Shown: positions 55,385-63,822 of the stretch, piece by piece
How positions within the stretch are numbered: position 1 is the first letter of the stretch
Layout: each line of letters opens with the position of its first letter
Source: Streptomyces thermolilacinus SPC6
GTDB taxonomy: Bacteria > Actinomycetota > Actinomycetes > Streptomycetales > Streptomycetaceae
Direction: 5' to 3'
DNA: 64,000 nt
NCBI RefSeq assembly: GCF_000478605.2
Contig: NZ_ASHX02000001.1
Coordinates: 1,649,044-1,713,043 of the forward strand
Notes under the pieces: generated by a model
The model's database searches: none
What the model was told of the DNA's origin: nothing
The model's input: only the letters and a program-made list of their open reading frames with translations
Program-made: the position numbers and the translations under genes

Positions 55385-55457
55385 TACCCCCGACCGGATT
55401 CGAACCGGCGCTACTGCCTTGAGAGGGCAGCGTGCTAGGCCGCTACACAACGGGGGC
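55385..55457 (-). tRNA. tRNA-Glu (CTC), copy 3
   Basis: 73 nt. Differs from the other two only by a paired change in the anticodon stem: CTGCC/GGCAG here against CCGCC/GGCGG there, so pairing is kept. Confidence 0.97.
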
Positions 55458-55478
55458 TTTGCAGATGAGCTCTGCGAG

Positions 55479-55550
55479 CTGGCCTACCTGGACTCGAACC
55501 AAGACTAACTGAACCAGAATCAGTCGTGCTGCCAATTACACCATAGGCCA
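55479..55550 (-). tRNA. tRNA-Gln (CTG), copy 2
   Basis: 72 nt, same sequence as copy 1. It is the first tRNA in transcription order, about 90 nt after the HAD hydrolase gene. Confidence 0.97.
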
Positions 55551-55640
55551 CCGGAACGCAAACCCCCGAGGGAGATCTTGTTCGGCTTGCGCTTCGGGGC
55601 TCCGGCCTTTCGGCCCGCTCCCCTCGGCGCAGGAAGAACA

Positions 55641-56360
55641 TTACCCGAAGGTGTCCGGCGCTCCAAAACGGGTATCGCGGCGGAGCAGCGCGGGGAGCTG
55701 GTGGAGGTCCGTGATGCGGGTCAGCTCGGGACGGCCGCCGAGACCCGTGCGGTCGAGCCAGACCCCGCGCAGGCCCGCCTCGACGGCGCCCCGGGCGTCG
55801 ATGTCGGGATGGTCGCCGACGTACAGGACCTCGGCCGGGGGCAGGCCCAGGGCGTCGCAGGCGGCGTGGAACGCGGCGGCCTCGGGCTTGGACACGCCGA
55901 TGTCGGCGGCGCAGAGGACGGCCTCGAAGCGGTCCCGTACGCCGAGGACGCGGAGCTTGCGGTCCTGGTTGAGGAGGGACGAGTTCGACAGGACGGCGTG
56001 CCGGTACCCGGCGGCGAGGACGTCCAGTACGGGGACGGTGTCCGGGAACAGCGCCCAGGCGGCCTCGTAGTGCGCCAGGTACCGCTCGAACCAGGCGTCG
56101 GCCTCGTCGTCGTCCAGGGGGGTGCCGAGGAAGGTCCTGACGCGGTCCCGGCGCTGTTCCTCCCAGGTGGTCTCGCCGGCGGCGAACCTCGTCCAGTGCA
56201 GGGCGGTCGCCTCGCGCCACCGCCGCAGGGCGTCCTCGACGCCGTCGAAGCCATCGGCGAGGCCCTCGTCGCGCAGGTGCCGTCGCATGCCTGCGCGGTC
56301 GGCGGTGGCGTAGTCGAAGATCGTGTCGTCGATGTCCCAGAGGATCGCGCGGATCGCCAT
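55641..56360 (-). CDS. HAD-superfamily hydrolase
   Basis: Probable phosphatase, 239 aa, substrate unknown. The nucleophile motif is DIDDT (Asp9, Asp11) in MAIRAILWDIDDTIFDYATA. VLSNSSLLN is motif II, the lysine of motif III lies in GVSKPEAAAFHAACDA, and the acidic motif IV is VLYVGDHPDIDARGA. A cap domain occupies residues 20-95. ATG 56360 was chosen over an upstream ATG at 56381. It lies between gltX and the tRNA cluster on the same strand. Confidence 0.9.
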   Translation of the reverse strand: MAIRAILWDIDDTIFDYATADRAGMRRHLRDEGLADGFDGVEDALRRWREATALHWTRFAAGETTWEEQRRDRVRTFLGTPLDDDEADAWFERYLAHYEAAWALFPDTVPVLDVLAAGYRHAVLSNSSLLNQDRKLRVLGVRDRFEAVLCAADIGVSKPEAAAFHAACDALGLPPAEVLYVGDHPDIDARGAVEAGLRGVWLDRTGLGGRPELTRITDLHQLPALLRRDTRFGAPDTFG

Positions 56361-56838
56361 ACCGCGACGGTACCGCCGCACGGCGGCCCACAGGGCGGGT
56401 CACCGGAAGACGGCGCCGTCCCCCCGGCGCCTCGGCGCCCGCGTCCGGGCCCGCGGGTGGTGGCGCGCCCCCGGTCGGCCGCCTCGCCCCGCCGGACGGG
56501 GACACGCCGCAGGGGCGGGACGCAGGACCGCACGGGAGCGGCCTGCGGGGCAGCCGGTGCCGTACGGGGCGGCGCGCGGCGTCGGGCGGGCCCCGGGCGG
56601 CTGGGCGCACGTGCAGGGCGGCGGGGTCCGTACGGGCGGGTCTCCTGCGCGGGCGCCCAGGCAGGGGTCGGGTCTCCTCGGCGGGGGCGGCCAGGCACGG
56701 GAGGGCGGGGCTTCCGCGGGGCGCGCCGGGGCCGGGGGCGGGGGGCTCGCGCAGAGGTTGCCGGGGCGGCCCGGGAAACGGCGCGGGGGCGGCGGCCACC
56801 TTGGGGTGGGCGCCGCCCCCGGGGGCGTGGTGCGGTGA
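56361..56838. other. Long GC-rich intergenic region, 478 bp
   Basis: No credible gene in any frame: all open frames are Arg/Gly/Pro-rich. It contains an imperfect two-copy repeat near 56638-56705 (GGGTCTCCT ... CCAGGCA-GGG) and the gltX terminator hairpin at its right end. Confidence 0.6.
56785..56820 (-). terminator. Hairpin terminator after gltX
   Basis: Perfect 10-bp arms (GGGGGCGGCG at 56785-56794 with CGCCGCCCCC at 56811-56820), extended inwards by GCCACC/GGTGGG-type pairing, 19 nt past the gltX stop. Confidence 0.75.
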
Positions 56839-58323
56839 TCAGCCGGCGAGCTTCGCCAGGGCCGCGTCGATGCGGGAGAGGGTCCTCTCCTTGCCCAGGA
56901 TCTCCAGGGACTCGAAGAGCGGCAGGCCGACCGTGCGGCCCGTGACGGCGACGCGGACCGGGGCCTGCGCCTTGCCGAGCTTCAGGCCGTGCTCCTCGCC
57001 CGCCTTCAGGACGGCGTCCTTCAGGGACTCGGCGCTGGTCCAGTCCGCGGCCTCCAGCTTGGCGCGGGCGGTCGTGAGCAGCGCCGCGGGGTCGCCCTTC
57101 ATGGCCTTCTGCCAGGACGCCTCGTCCTCGGCCGGCTCCTTCAGGAACAGGAAGTCCACGTTCTGGGTGATCTCGGAGAGGACCGTCAGGCGGGTCTGGG
57201 CGTACGGGGCGATCCGCTGCCACGCCTCACGGTCGAAGTCCTCCGGCGCCCACGGGGCGTGCGGTGCCTGGAGCCACGGCTCGCAGGCGGCGACGAACTC
57301 CTGCTCGTCCAGCATGCGGATGTGGTCGGCGTTGATCGCCTCGGCCTTCTTCAGGTCGAAGCGGGCCGGGTTGGCGTTGACGTCCGCGACGTCGAACTTC
57401 TCGACCATCTCGGAGATGGTGAAGATGTCGCGGTCGGCGGAGAAGGACCAGCCGAGCAGCGACAGGTAGTTCAGCAGGCCCTCGCGGAGGAAGCCGCGCT
57501 CCCGGTACAGGTTCAGGGAGGACTGCGGGTCGCGCTTGGAGAGCTTCTTGTTGCCCTCGCCCATGACGTACGGCAGGTGGCCGAACTCCGGGATCGACTT
57601 GGCGACGCCCAGCTCGATGAGCGCCTTGTACAGGGCGATCTGGCGCGGGGTGGAGGACAGCAGGTCCTCGCCGCGCAGGACGTGCGTGATCTCCATCAGC
57701 GCGTCGTCGACCGGGTTGACCAGCGTGTACAGCGGGGCGCCGTTGGCGCGGACGATGCCGTAGTCCGGGACGTTGTCCGGGGTGAAGGTCAGCTCGCCGC
57801 GCACCAGGTCGCGGAAGGTGATCGGCTCGTCGGGCATGCGGAAGCGGACGATCGCGGAGCGGCCCTCCGCCTCGTACGCGGCGACCTGCTCGGCGGTCAG
57901 CTCGCGGCAGTGGCCGTCGTAGCCGGAGGGCTTGCCGGCGGCGCGGGCGGCCTCGCGGCGCTCGTCGAGCTCCTCGGTGGTGCAGTAGCAGTGGTACGCG
58001 TAGCCGCCCTTGAGGAGCTTGTCGGCGACGTCGCGGTAGAGGTCCATGCGCTGCGACTGGCGGTACGGCGCGTGGGGGCCGCCGACCTCGGGGCCCTCGT
58101 CCCAGTCGAGGCCGAGCCAGCGCATCGCGTCGAGGAGCTGCTGGTACGACTCCTCCGAGTCGCGGGCCGCGTCGGTGTCCTCGATGCGGAAGACCATGGT
58201 GCCGCCGTGGTGCCGGGCGAAGGCCCAGTTGAACAGGGCGGTGCGGACCAGGCCCACGTGGGGGTTGCCCGTCGGGGACGGGCAGAACCGTACGCGGACG
58301 GAGCGGTCGGGGGAGTTAACCAC
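56839..58323 (-). CDS. gltX: Glutamyl-tRNA synthetase GltX
   Basis: Charges tRNA-Glu and, where GlnRS is absent as in actinobacteria, also mischarges tRNA-Gln for later amidation by GatCAB. Length is 494 aa. The HIGH-type motif lies in [40 protein letters not shown] is family-specific, and the KMSKS-type motif is KKLSKR. GTG 58323 overlaps the stop of the FAA-hydrolase gene by 8 nt. The tRNA-Glu and tRNA-Gln genes lie about 1.3 kb downstream on the same strand, next to the enzyme that uses them. Confidence 0.97.
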   Translation of the reverse strand: MVNSPDRSVRVRFCPSPTGNPHVGLVRTALFNWAFARHHGGTMVFRIEDTDAARDSEESYQQLLDAMRWLGLDWDEGPEVGGPHAPYRQSQRMDLYRDVADKLLKGGYAYHCYCTTEELDERREAARAAGKPSGYDGHCRELTAEQVAAYEAEGRSAIVRFRMPDEPITFRDLVRGELTFTPDNVPDYGIVRANGAPLYTLVNPVDDALMEITHVLRGEDLLSSTPRQIALYKALIELGVAKSIPEFGHLPYVMGEGNKKLSKRDPQSSLNLYRERGFLREGLLNYLSLLGWSFSADRDIFTISEMVEKFDVADVNANPARFDLKKAEAINADHIRMLDEQEFVAACEPWLQAPHAPWAPEDFDREAWQRIAPYAQTRLTVLSEITQNVDFLFLKEPAEDEASWQKAMKGDPAALLTTARAKLEAADWTSAESLKDAVLKAGEEHGLKLGKAQAPVRVAVTGRTVGLPLFESLEILGKERTLSRIDAALAKLAG

Positions 58324-59104
58324 GCTTGATCACCTTGTTGGTGAGAGTGCCGATGCCTTCGATGGTGACGGCGACCTCGTCGCCGACGTTGAGGGGGCCG
58401 ACCCCGGCGGGGGTGCCGGTGAGGATCACGTCGCCGGGGAGCAGCGTCATGGCCTCGGAGATGTGGACGACCAGGTCCTCGATGGAGCGGATCATGTCGC
58501 TCGTACGGCCGAGCTGGCGCTGGACGCCGTTGACCGTGCACTGGATGGCGAGGTCGCCCGGGTCGAGGTCGGTCTCCACCCAGGGGCCCAGGGGGCAGGA
58601 GGTGTCGAAGCCCTTGGCGCGGGCCCACTGCTTCTCGCGCTTCTGGGCGTCGCGGGCGGTGACGTCGTTGGCGCAGGTGTAGCCGAAGACGACGTCCTTG
58701 ACGCGCTCGCGCGGGACCTCGCGGCACATGCGGCCGATGACGACGGCGAGCTCGGCCTCGTGGTGCAGTTCGCTGGAGAAGGAGGGGTACTCGATCGCGT
58801 CGCCGGAGCCGATCACCGAGGTGGTGGGCTTGAAGAAGGCGACGGGGACCTCCGGGACCTCGTTGCCCAGCTCGGCGGCGTGCTCCGCGTAGTTGCGGCC
58901 GATGGCCACGACCTTGTTGGGAAGCACCGGCGGCAGGAGCCTGACCTTGCTCAGCGGGACCTTCGTGCCGCTGAGTTCGAAGTCGGTGTACGGGATGCCC
59001 TTGATGATGTCGAGGACGAGGTCACCCTCTGCGCCGGGGGCGCTTTCACCCTCGACCGCGCCGAAGGCGACATTGCCGTCGATGGAGAATCTGGCGATGC
59101 GCAC
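58316..59104 (-). CDS. Fumarylacetoacetate hydrolase (FAH) family protein
   Basis: Metal-dependent hydrolase or decarboxylase acting on 2-oxo acid type substrates; exact substrate unknown. Length is 262 aa. Marks are [15 protein letters not shown], the metal-binding [31 protein letters not shown], and [23 protein letters not shown] start at 59104. Coupled to gltX by an 8-nt overlap. Confidence 0.94.
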   Translation of the reverse strand: MRIARFSIDGNVAFGAVEGESAPGAEGDLVLDIIKGIPYTDFELSGTKVPLSKVRLLPPVLPNKVVAIGRNYAEHAAELGNEVPEVPVAFFKPTTSVIGSGDAIEYPSFSSELHHEAELAVVIGRMCREVPRERVKDVVFGYTCANDVTARDAQKREKQWARAKGFDTSCPLGPWVETDLDPGDLAIQCTVNGVQRQLGRTSDMIRSIEDLVVHISEAMTLLPGDVILTGTPAGVGPLNVGDEVAVTIEGIGTLTNKVIKRG

Positions 59105-59186
59105 GGATGCGTGTGCCCCTCACTGAGCTGGCTGGAGTCTGACGCTCCAGGCTAACGCGGGAGGGGAGGGCGACCCGCCGTACGCC

Positions 59187-59220
59187 GGTGCGCGCGGCCC
59201 TGGAACGGGTCGCGCGCACC
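59187..59220 (-). terminator. Hairpin terminator after the TANPRRT-repeat ORF
   Basis: A perfect 10-bp stem GGTGCGCGCG (59187-59196) with CGCGCGCACC (59211-59220), 27 nt past the stop of the small repeat ORF, supporting that ORF as its own transcription unit. Confidence 0.6.
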
Positions 59221-59246
59221 GGACGGGGGTCAGGCGGTGGTACCGC

Positions 59247-59435
59247 TCACTCGGCGGCGGTCGCGGCGGCCGGGGCCTTCATGAGGACCGTGCGGCGGGG
59301 GTTGGCGGTGACGGTGGGCAGTGTGGTCGCCTGCTCCGGGAGGGCGCCGCGCTCCAGCCGGGCCGCGTCGCCGAGGTGGGCGAGGGTGGTGCGGCGGGGG
59401 TTGGCGGTGCTGCGGATCGTCATCGTCGTCTTCAC
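59247..59435 (-). CDS. Small ORF (62 aa) with two TANPRRT modules, function unknown
   Basis: I do not recognise this product. It reads MKTTMTIRSTANPRRTTLAH ... TVTANPRRTVLMKA, so the motif TANPRRT-x-L appears twice, 33 codons apart, and the DNA carries a 21-bp exact repeat (59290-59310 and 59389-59409). Nearly every third codon position is G or C, which supports real coding. It starts at GTG 59435 (an ATG at 59423 is possible), with GAAG 5 nt before. A terminator-like hairpin follows at 59187-59220. It is on its own between the FAA-hydrolase gene and the conservon. Confidence 0.7.
   Translation of the reverse strand: MKTTMTIRSTANPRRTTLAHLGDAARLERGALPEQATTLPTVTANPRRTVLMKAPAAATAAE
59290..59409. 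repeat. 21-bp direct repeat inside the TANPRRT ORF
   Basis: Exact copies at 59290-59310 and 59389-59409, spaced 99 bp (33 codons), in the same frame and encoding the repeated module. Confidence 0.9.
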
Positions 59436-60018
59436 GGTGGCTTCAGACCTCGTTGCTCGGCTCGGGTGGGCGGCGGGGCGCCCTTGACGGATGGCCCATC
59501 CCTGTAAAGCGTCAGGCTAAACATCGTGTTCCCCGCCAATACCGCGAACAGCCCCCCGTTGGCATGTGAGTTTCCTCACCATCGACACCCCAAGTCGGGC
59601 ATTCCGGGCGGGAGTTGGAGGTAACGAAATCGGACATTCCGCCACTGAACCCTTTATTCCGCCGCTGATCATCGCGACTGGGACACCCTCCCCGCGTAAG
59701 CGACTCGTCAGAGAACGTCCGCTTTCTCCCGACTCTCTTTCTACATGCGGTGAGGAGATGATCACGTGGGGTGACGCGGTCCACGGGCCGGACGACCGCC
59801 CTTGTTGGAGATCCGGCACTGTGCTGGAATTCCACGCACCGCCGCGATGGAGACCGGCGAGCTGGGGCGCAAAGGCAGCGCCGAGCGGCGGTGGGGAAGG
59901 GGGGATTCCGCGCCGGTCACCGACGACCACCGAGGGGCGCACTCGCGCTCCCACGACGCCGACACCGTCCTGTTCCGCTCGCGCGGAAGGGACGCCTGGT
60001 CCAGAGGTTGCGACGCTA
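59436..60018. other. Control region upstream of cvnA, 583 bp
   Basis: Less G+C rich than the surroundings, with TTATT and TTTCT runs. It holds the 20-bp spaced repeats at 59636-59668 and should carry the cvnA promoter and that of the small repeat ORF. The cvnA frame is open upstream to 59566 but the extra part does not look like protein. No other gene could be supported. Confidence 0.6.
59636..59668. promoter_or_regulatory. Two ATTCCGCCnCTGA direct repeats, 20 bp apart
   Basis: ATTCCGCCACTGA at 59636-59648 and ATTCCGCCGCTGA at 59656-59668; a further ATTCCG lies at 59601-59606. Spacing of 20 bp is close to two helical turns, so one protein could bind both on the same face. Lies about 350 nt before cvnA. 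Confidence 0.4.
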
Positions 60019-63000
60019 GTGCAGGGACGTTTCAAGAGGGATGGCAGCGCTGCGGCGGAACAGGAGCCGCGCGGCGGGACCGACCGCGGCTCCTCGCCCC
60101 AGCACACCCAGAACGCGGGACCGGCGGCCGCCGGCGACGGCGGCGACCACGCCGGCCGCGCAGCGGGCGCGGCAGCCGGGTCCGAGGCGGCAGGTGCGGC
60201 AGGCGGTGGCAAGGGCGGGAAGCCCGGACGGCGCGACAAGGCGGGCAAGTCCGCCAAGCGGGGGAAGGAACCGAAGGCCACGACGCCGGGTGACACCGGC
60301 TCGCGAATAGCCCTGCGCAACTGGCGCATCAGCACCCGGCTGGTCTCCCTGCTCGCCCTTCCCGTGGTCGCCGCGACCTCGCTGGGCGGACTCCGCATCC
60401 AGGAGTCGATGGAGAACATGGAGCAGCTGGATCACATGCAGCTGCTCACCAAGCTGACCCGCGAGGCGCACCACCTCGCGCAGGCGCTCCAGGAGGAGCG
60501 CGACCAGTCGGCGGGCCCCATGGCCAACGGCATGGCCGTCGAGAACCACATGATCAAGAACCCGCGCGACAAGACGGACTCGGCGCAGCGGGCCTTCCTC
60601 GACGCCACCGACGAGATCGGTGACACGCAGAACGACGAGGCGCTGGCGAGTATCCGCGCCAACGTCACGCAGATCGCCAACCAGGTCATCACGCTCGGCA
60701 CCATCCGGAAGCAGGCCTACAAGGGCGACATGACCTCCGCGACGGTGAGCAAGTACAACCGGCTCATCGAGTCGCTGCTCACCCTGTCGCAGGACATGGC
60801 CCAGGCCACCAACAACCCGGAGATGATCAAGCGCACGCGTGCGCTGGCGGCGTTCTCGTCCGCCAAGGAGTACGCGTCGATGCAGCGGGCGATCATCGCC
60901 GCCGCCCTGCCGAAGAACACCCGGGACAAGACCCGGCTCAACGAGTTCGACCGGCAGTTCGCCTGGGACGCGCACGTCAACGAGGGCTCGTCCCTCAAGT
61001 CGTTCCGCTCCATCTACGAGTCGGCCGGCGGCGACGCCACCGAGCTGCTCGGCCCGCTGAACTCCGGCAACCCGGCGATCCAGGCCGCCGACCAGTACGC
61101 GGACCGCGTGCTGCGCGACCAGAACGCCCTGAGCCGCGCCCCGGTCCGTACGTACCTCGACTGGACGGAAGAGGCCGAGACCAAGCTCCGCGCCATGGAG
61201 ACCATCGAGGCCACCCTGCTGGGCGAGATGGAGAGCAAGGCCCGTGAGCTGCGCCAGGAGTCGCAGCGCGACGCCATCATCAACGGTGCCCTGATCCTCC
61301 TCGTCCTCGGCGTGTCCCTCGTCGGCGCCTTCGTGGTGGCCCGCTCCATGATCACCTCGCTGCGGCGGCTCCAGGACACCGCGACCCGGGTCGCCCAGGA
61401 GCGCCTGCCCGAGCTGGTCAAGCAGCTCTCCGAGGCCGACCCGCAGGACGTGGACACGTCCGTGGAGTCCGTCGGTGTGCACTCGCGCGACGAGATCGGC
61501 AAGGTGGCCGCGGCCTTCGACGACGTGCACCGCGAGGCGGTCCGCCTCGCCGCCGAGCAGGCCCTGCTGCGGGGCAACGTCAACGCGATGTTCACCAACC
61601 TCTCGCGCCGCTCGCAGGGTCTGATCCAGCGTCAGCTCTCGCTCATCTCGGAACTGGAGTCCCGAGAGGCCGATCCGGACCAGCTGTCGTCGCTGTTCAA
61701 GCTCGACCACCTCGCGACGCGCATGCGCCGTAACGGCGAGAACCTCCTCGTCCTCGCCGGTGAGGAGCCCGGACGCCGGTGGACGCGGCCCGTGCCGCTC
61801 GTCGACGTCCTGCGCGCCGCCGCGTCCGAGGTGGAGCAGTACGAGCGCATCGAGCTCGCGTCCGTACCGGCCACCGAGGTCGCCGGCCGCGTCGTCAACG
61901 ACCTCGTGCACCTCCTCGCCGAGCTGCTGGAGAACGCCACGTCGTTCTCCTCGCCGCAGACCAAGGTGCGGGTCACCGGTCACGCGCTGCCGGACGGGCG
62001 GGTGCTGGTCGAGATCCACGACACCGGTATCGGCCTCTCCCCCGAGGACCTCGCCGCGATCAACGAGCGGCTCGCCTCGCCGCCGACCGTGGACGTCTCC
62101 GTCTCCCGCCGCATGGGTCTGTTCGTGGTCGGCCGCCTGTCGCTGCGGCACGGCATCCGCATCCAGCTGCGCCCGTCCGACTCCGGTGGCACGACCGCGC
62201 TGGTCATGCTGCCCGTGGACGTCACGCAGGGCGGCAAGAAGCCCGGTGGCCCGGGCGGTCAGGGCGGTCCGCAGGGCGGCCCCGGCCAGGGCGGCGGCCG
62301 CGGTGCCGGCCAGGGCGGTCTGCCCGGCGGGCGCCCCGGTGGCGCCCCGCAGAACCGGCTCGCCGCGGGTCTCGCCGCGCGCGGCCAGGTGGGCTCCGGC
62401 GCCCGTGCGGCGCTGCCCGGCCGCGACGACCTGGGCGGGCGCCCGGGTGGTGCGCAGGGCGGTGCGCCGCAGGGCGGCGGGCTGTTCGGCGGGCCGCAGG
62501 GCGGCCAGCCCGGCCGGGGCGGCCAGCAGCCGGACGGCCGCGGCCAGGGTGCCGGGTTCCCCGGCGCGTACGGCGACCAGGGCCAGGCGCCCCAGGGCGG
62601 TCAGGCACCGCAGGGCGGTCACGCGCCGCAGGGTCAGGCACCGCAGGGCGGTCAGGCACCGCAGGGCGGCATTCCGACGCGCTCCGACGTGTGGCAGGGC
62701 CAGGGCGGCCAGGCGCCGCGCGGCGCCTCGGCACCGCAGGGCGACCAGGGGCAGGGGCAGCAGCACCAGCAGCAGCTCCCGGCCTCCGGCGGCCCGCGCG
62801 CCGAGCTCCCGGGCGGCCCGCAGCGCCCCGGGCGCCCGCAGCAGGGCGGCTGGGGCGGCGACCAGGGCGGCCGGCGTTCCCCGCTGGACGCGCCGCGCGG
62901 CCACGACGAGCACGAGGCGACCGGCCAGTTCGCGCGCCCCTCGGCGCCGTCGGACCACCAGGGCCCCGGCTCCACGGCCGAGTTCCCGCGCCCCGACTTC

Positions 63001-63822
63001 AACGGCCCGCGCCCGGACCAGGACGGCCGCCAGGGCGGTCAGGCCCCGCAGGACCCGGCGTCCACCGCGGCGATCCCGCGCCCGGACTTCGGCGCGCCGC
63101 GCGAGCCGGCCGGGAGCCTGCCGCCCGCGGGCGCGGGTGACGGCCGTACGCCGCTGTTCGACACGCTGGAGAACAACTGGTTCCACCAGCAGGAGGGCCA
63201 GCACGGCGCCCCGCAGGCCCCCGCCCACCAGCAGGGCGGCCAGGGCCAGGGCCAGCCGCAGGACCAGGGCCGGTACCAGGGGCGTCCCGCGGGCGACCCG
63301 TACCCGGCGCACGACCAGACGATGCCCACCCCGGTCGTACCGCAGCAGCCGCAGCCGCAGCTCCCCCAGCCGCAGCGCCCGGCGCACGGCCGCCCGGACC
63401 CGGCGCTGCCGCAGCACACCGGCCAGGGCCAGGGCGGCCGGAACCAGGGCTACGGCCAGGGCCCGGCACAGAGCCAGGGGCAGGGCCAGGTCCAGGGTCG
63501 CGGGTCCGACGCCGCGTCGGCGGGCTGGCGTGCGACGCCCAACGACGAACTGGTCCGCCAGGCCGAGCGCGTGCGCAAGCCCGCGGCCGGCGGTGTCACG
63601 ACCTCCGGCCTCCCCCGCCGGGTGCCGCGCGCCAACCTGGTGCCGGGCACGGCGCAGGAGCAGCCACTCCAGTCCGGTCCGCAGGTCTCCCGGGCGCCCG
63701 ACGACGTACGGGGCCGTCTGACGAACCTGCGACGAGGTATCCAGCAGGGACGGCAGGCCGGGTCCGGCAACACCGGCAGCTTCCAGGTCGGCCCCACTCA
63801 CCAGCAGGAGCGTGAGTTTTGA
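60019..63822 (+). CDS. cvnA: Conservon sensor protein CvnA (nitrate/nitrite-sensor-type histidine kinase-like)
   Basis: Membrane sensor of a cvn conservon, 1267 aa. A basic disordered start (1-100) is followed by membrane helix 1 (residues 108-125) and an extracellular NIT-type helical domain (126-417, with LAQALQEERDQSAGPM and FSSAKEYASMQRAIIAAALP). Helix 2 is at about 421-442, then HAMP. The DHp-like region has FKLDHLATRMRRNGENLL, and the ATP-binding domain has AELLENATSFSSP and HDTGIGLS (about 625-735). The last 530 residues are Gln/Gly/Pro-rich with PQGGQA repeats. I chose GTG 60019 (MQGRFKRDGS). Conservons usually run cvnA-B-C-D with a Ras-like GTPase; here only A and part of B are seen. 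Confidence 0.93.
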   Translation: MQGRFKRDGSAAAEQEPRGGTDRGSSPQHTQNAGPAAAGDGGDHAGRAAGAAAGSEAAGAAGGGKGGKPGRRDKAGKSAKRGKEPKATTPGDTGSRIALRNWRISTRLVSLLALPVVAATSLGGLRIQESMENMEQLDHMQLLTKLTREAHHLAQALQEERDQSAGPMANGMAVENHMIKNPRDKTDSAQRAFLDATDEIGDTQNDEALASIRANVTQIANQVITLGTIRKQAYKGDMTSATVSKYNRLIESLLTLSQDMAQATNNPEMIKRTRALAAFSSAKEYASMQRAIIAAALPKNTRDKTRLNEFDRQFAWDAHVNEGSSLKSFRSIYESAGGDATELLGPLNSGNPAIQAADQYADRVLRDQNALSRAPVRTYLDWTEEAETKLRAMETIEATLLGEMESKARELRQESQRDAIINGALILLVLGVSLVGAFVVARSMITSLRRLQDTATRVAQERLPELVKQLSEADPQDVDTSVESVGVHSRDEIGKVAAAFDDVHREAVRLAAEQALLRGNVNAMFTNLSRRSQGLIQRQLSLISELESREADPDQLSSLFKLDHLATRMRRNGENLLVLAGEEPGRRWTRPVPLVDVLRAAASEVEQYERIELASVPATEVAGRVVNDLVHLLAELLENATSFSSPQTKVRVTGHALPDGRVLVEIHDTGIGLSPEDLAAINERLASPPTVDVSVSRRMGLFVVGRLSLRHGIRIQLRPSDSGGTTALVMLPVDVTQGGKKPGGPGGQGGPQGGPGQGGGRGAGQGGLPGGRPGGAPQNRLAAGLAARGQVGSGARAALPGRDDLGGRPGGAQGGAPQGGGLFGGPQGGQPGRGGQQPDGRGQGAGFPGAYGDQGQAPQGGQAPQGGHAPQGQAPQGGQAPQGGIPTRSDVWQGQGGQAPRGASAPQGDQGQGQQHQQQLPASGGPRAELPGGPQRPGRPQQGGWGGDQGGRRSPLDAPRGHDEHEATGQFARPSAPSDHQGPGSTAEFPRPDFNGPRPDQDGRQGGQAPQDPASTAAIPRPDFGAPREPAGSLPPAGAGDGRTPLFDTLENNWFHQQEGQHGAPQAPAHQQGGQGQGQPQDQGRYQGRPAGDPYPAHDQTMPTPVVPQQPQPQLPQPQRPAHGRPDPALPQHTGQGQGGRNQGYGQGPAQSQGQGQVQGRGSDAASAGWRATPNDELVRQAERVRKPAAGGVTTSGLPRRVPRANLVPGTAQEQPLQSGPQVSRAPDDVRGRLTNLRRGIQQGRQAGSGNTGSFQVGPTHQQEREF
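62583..62668 (+). repeat. Tandem PQGGQA-coding repeats in the cvnA tail
   Basis: About five imperfect 18-bp units (consensus CAGGCACCGCAGGGCGGT) encode successive QAPQGG steps in the disordered tail. Confidence 0.85.

Noticed and set aside
55063..55550. CRISPR-like array of near-identical units
   Set aside because: The repeats are tRNA-Glu and tRNA-Gln genes with correct cloverleaf and anticodons; no cas genes.
56361..56838. Possible small gene between gltX and the HAD hydrolase
   Set aside because: All frames are Arg/Gly/Pro-rich without a ribosome site; only a terminator and short repeats are supported.
59566..60018. N-terminal extension of cvnA by about 150 codons
   Set aside because: The GTG at 60019 gives the N-terminus I recall for CvnA; upstream sequence is A+T-richer and looks regulatory.
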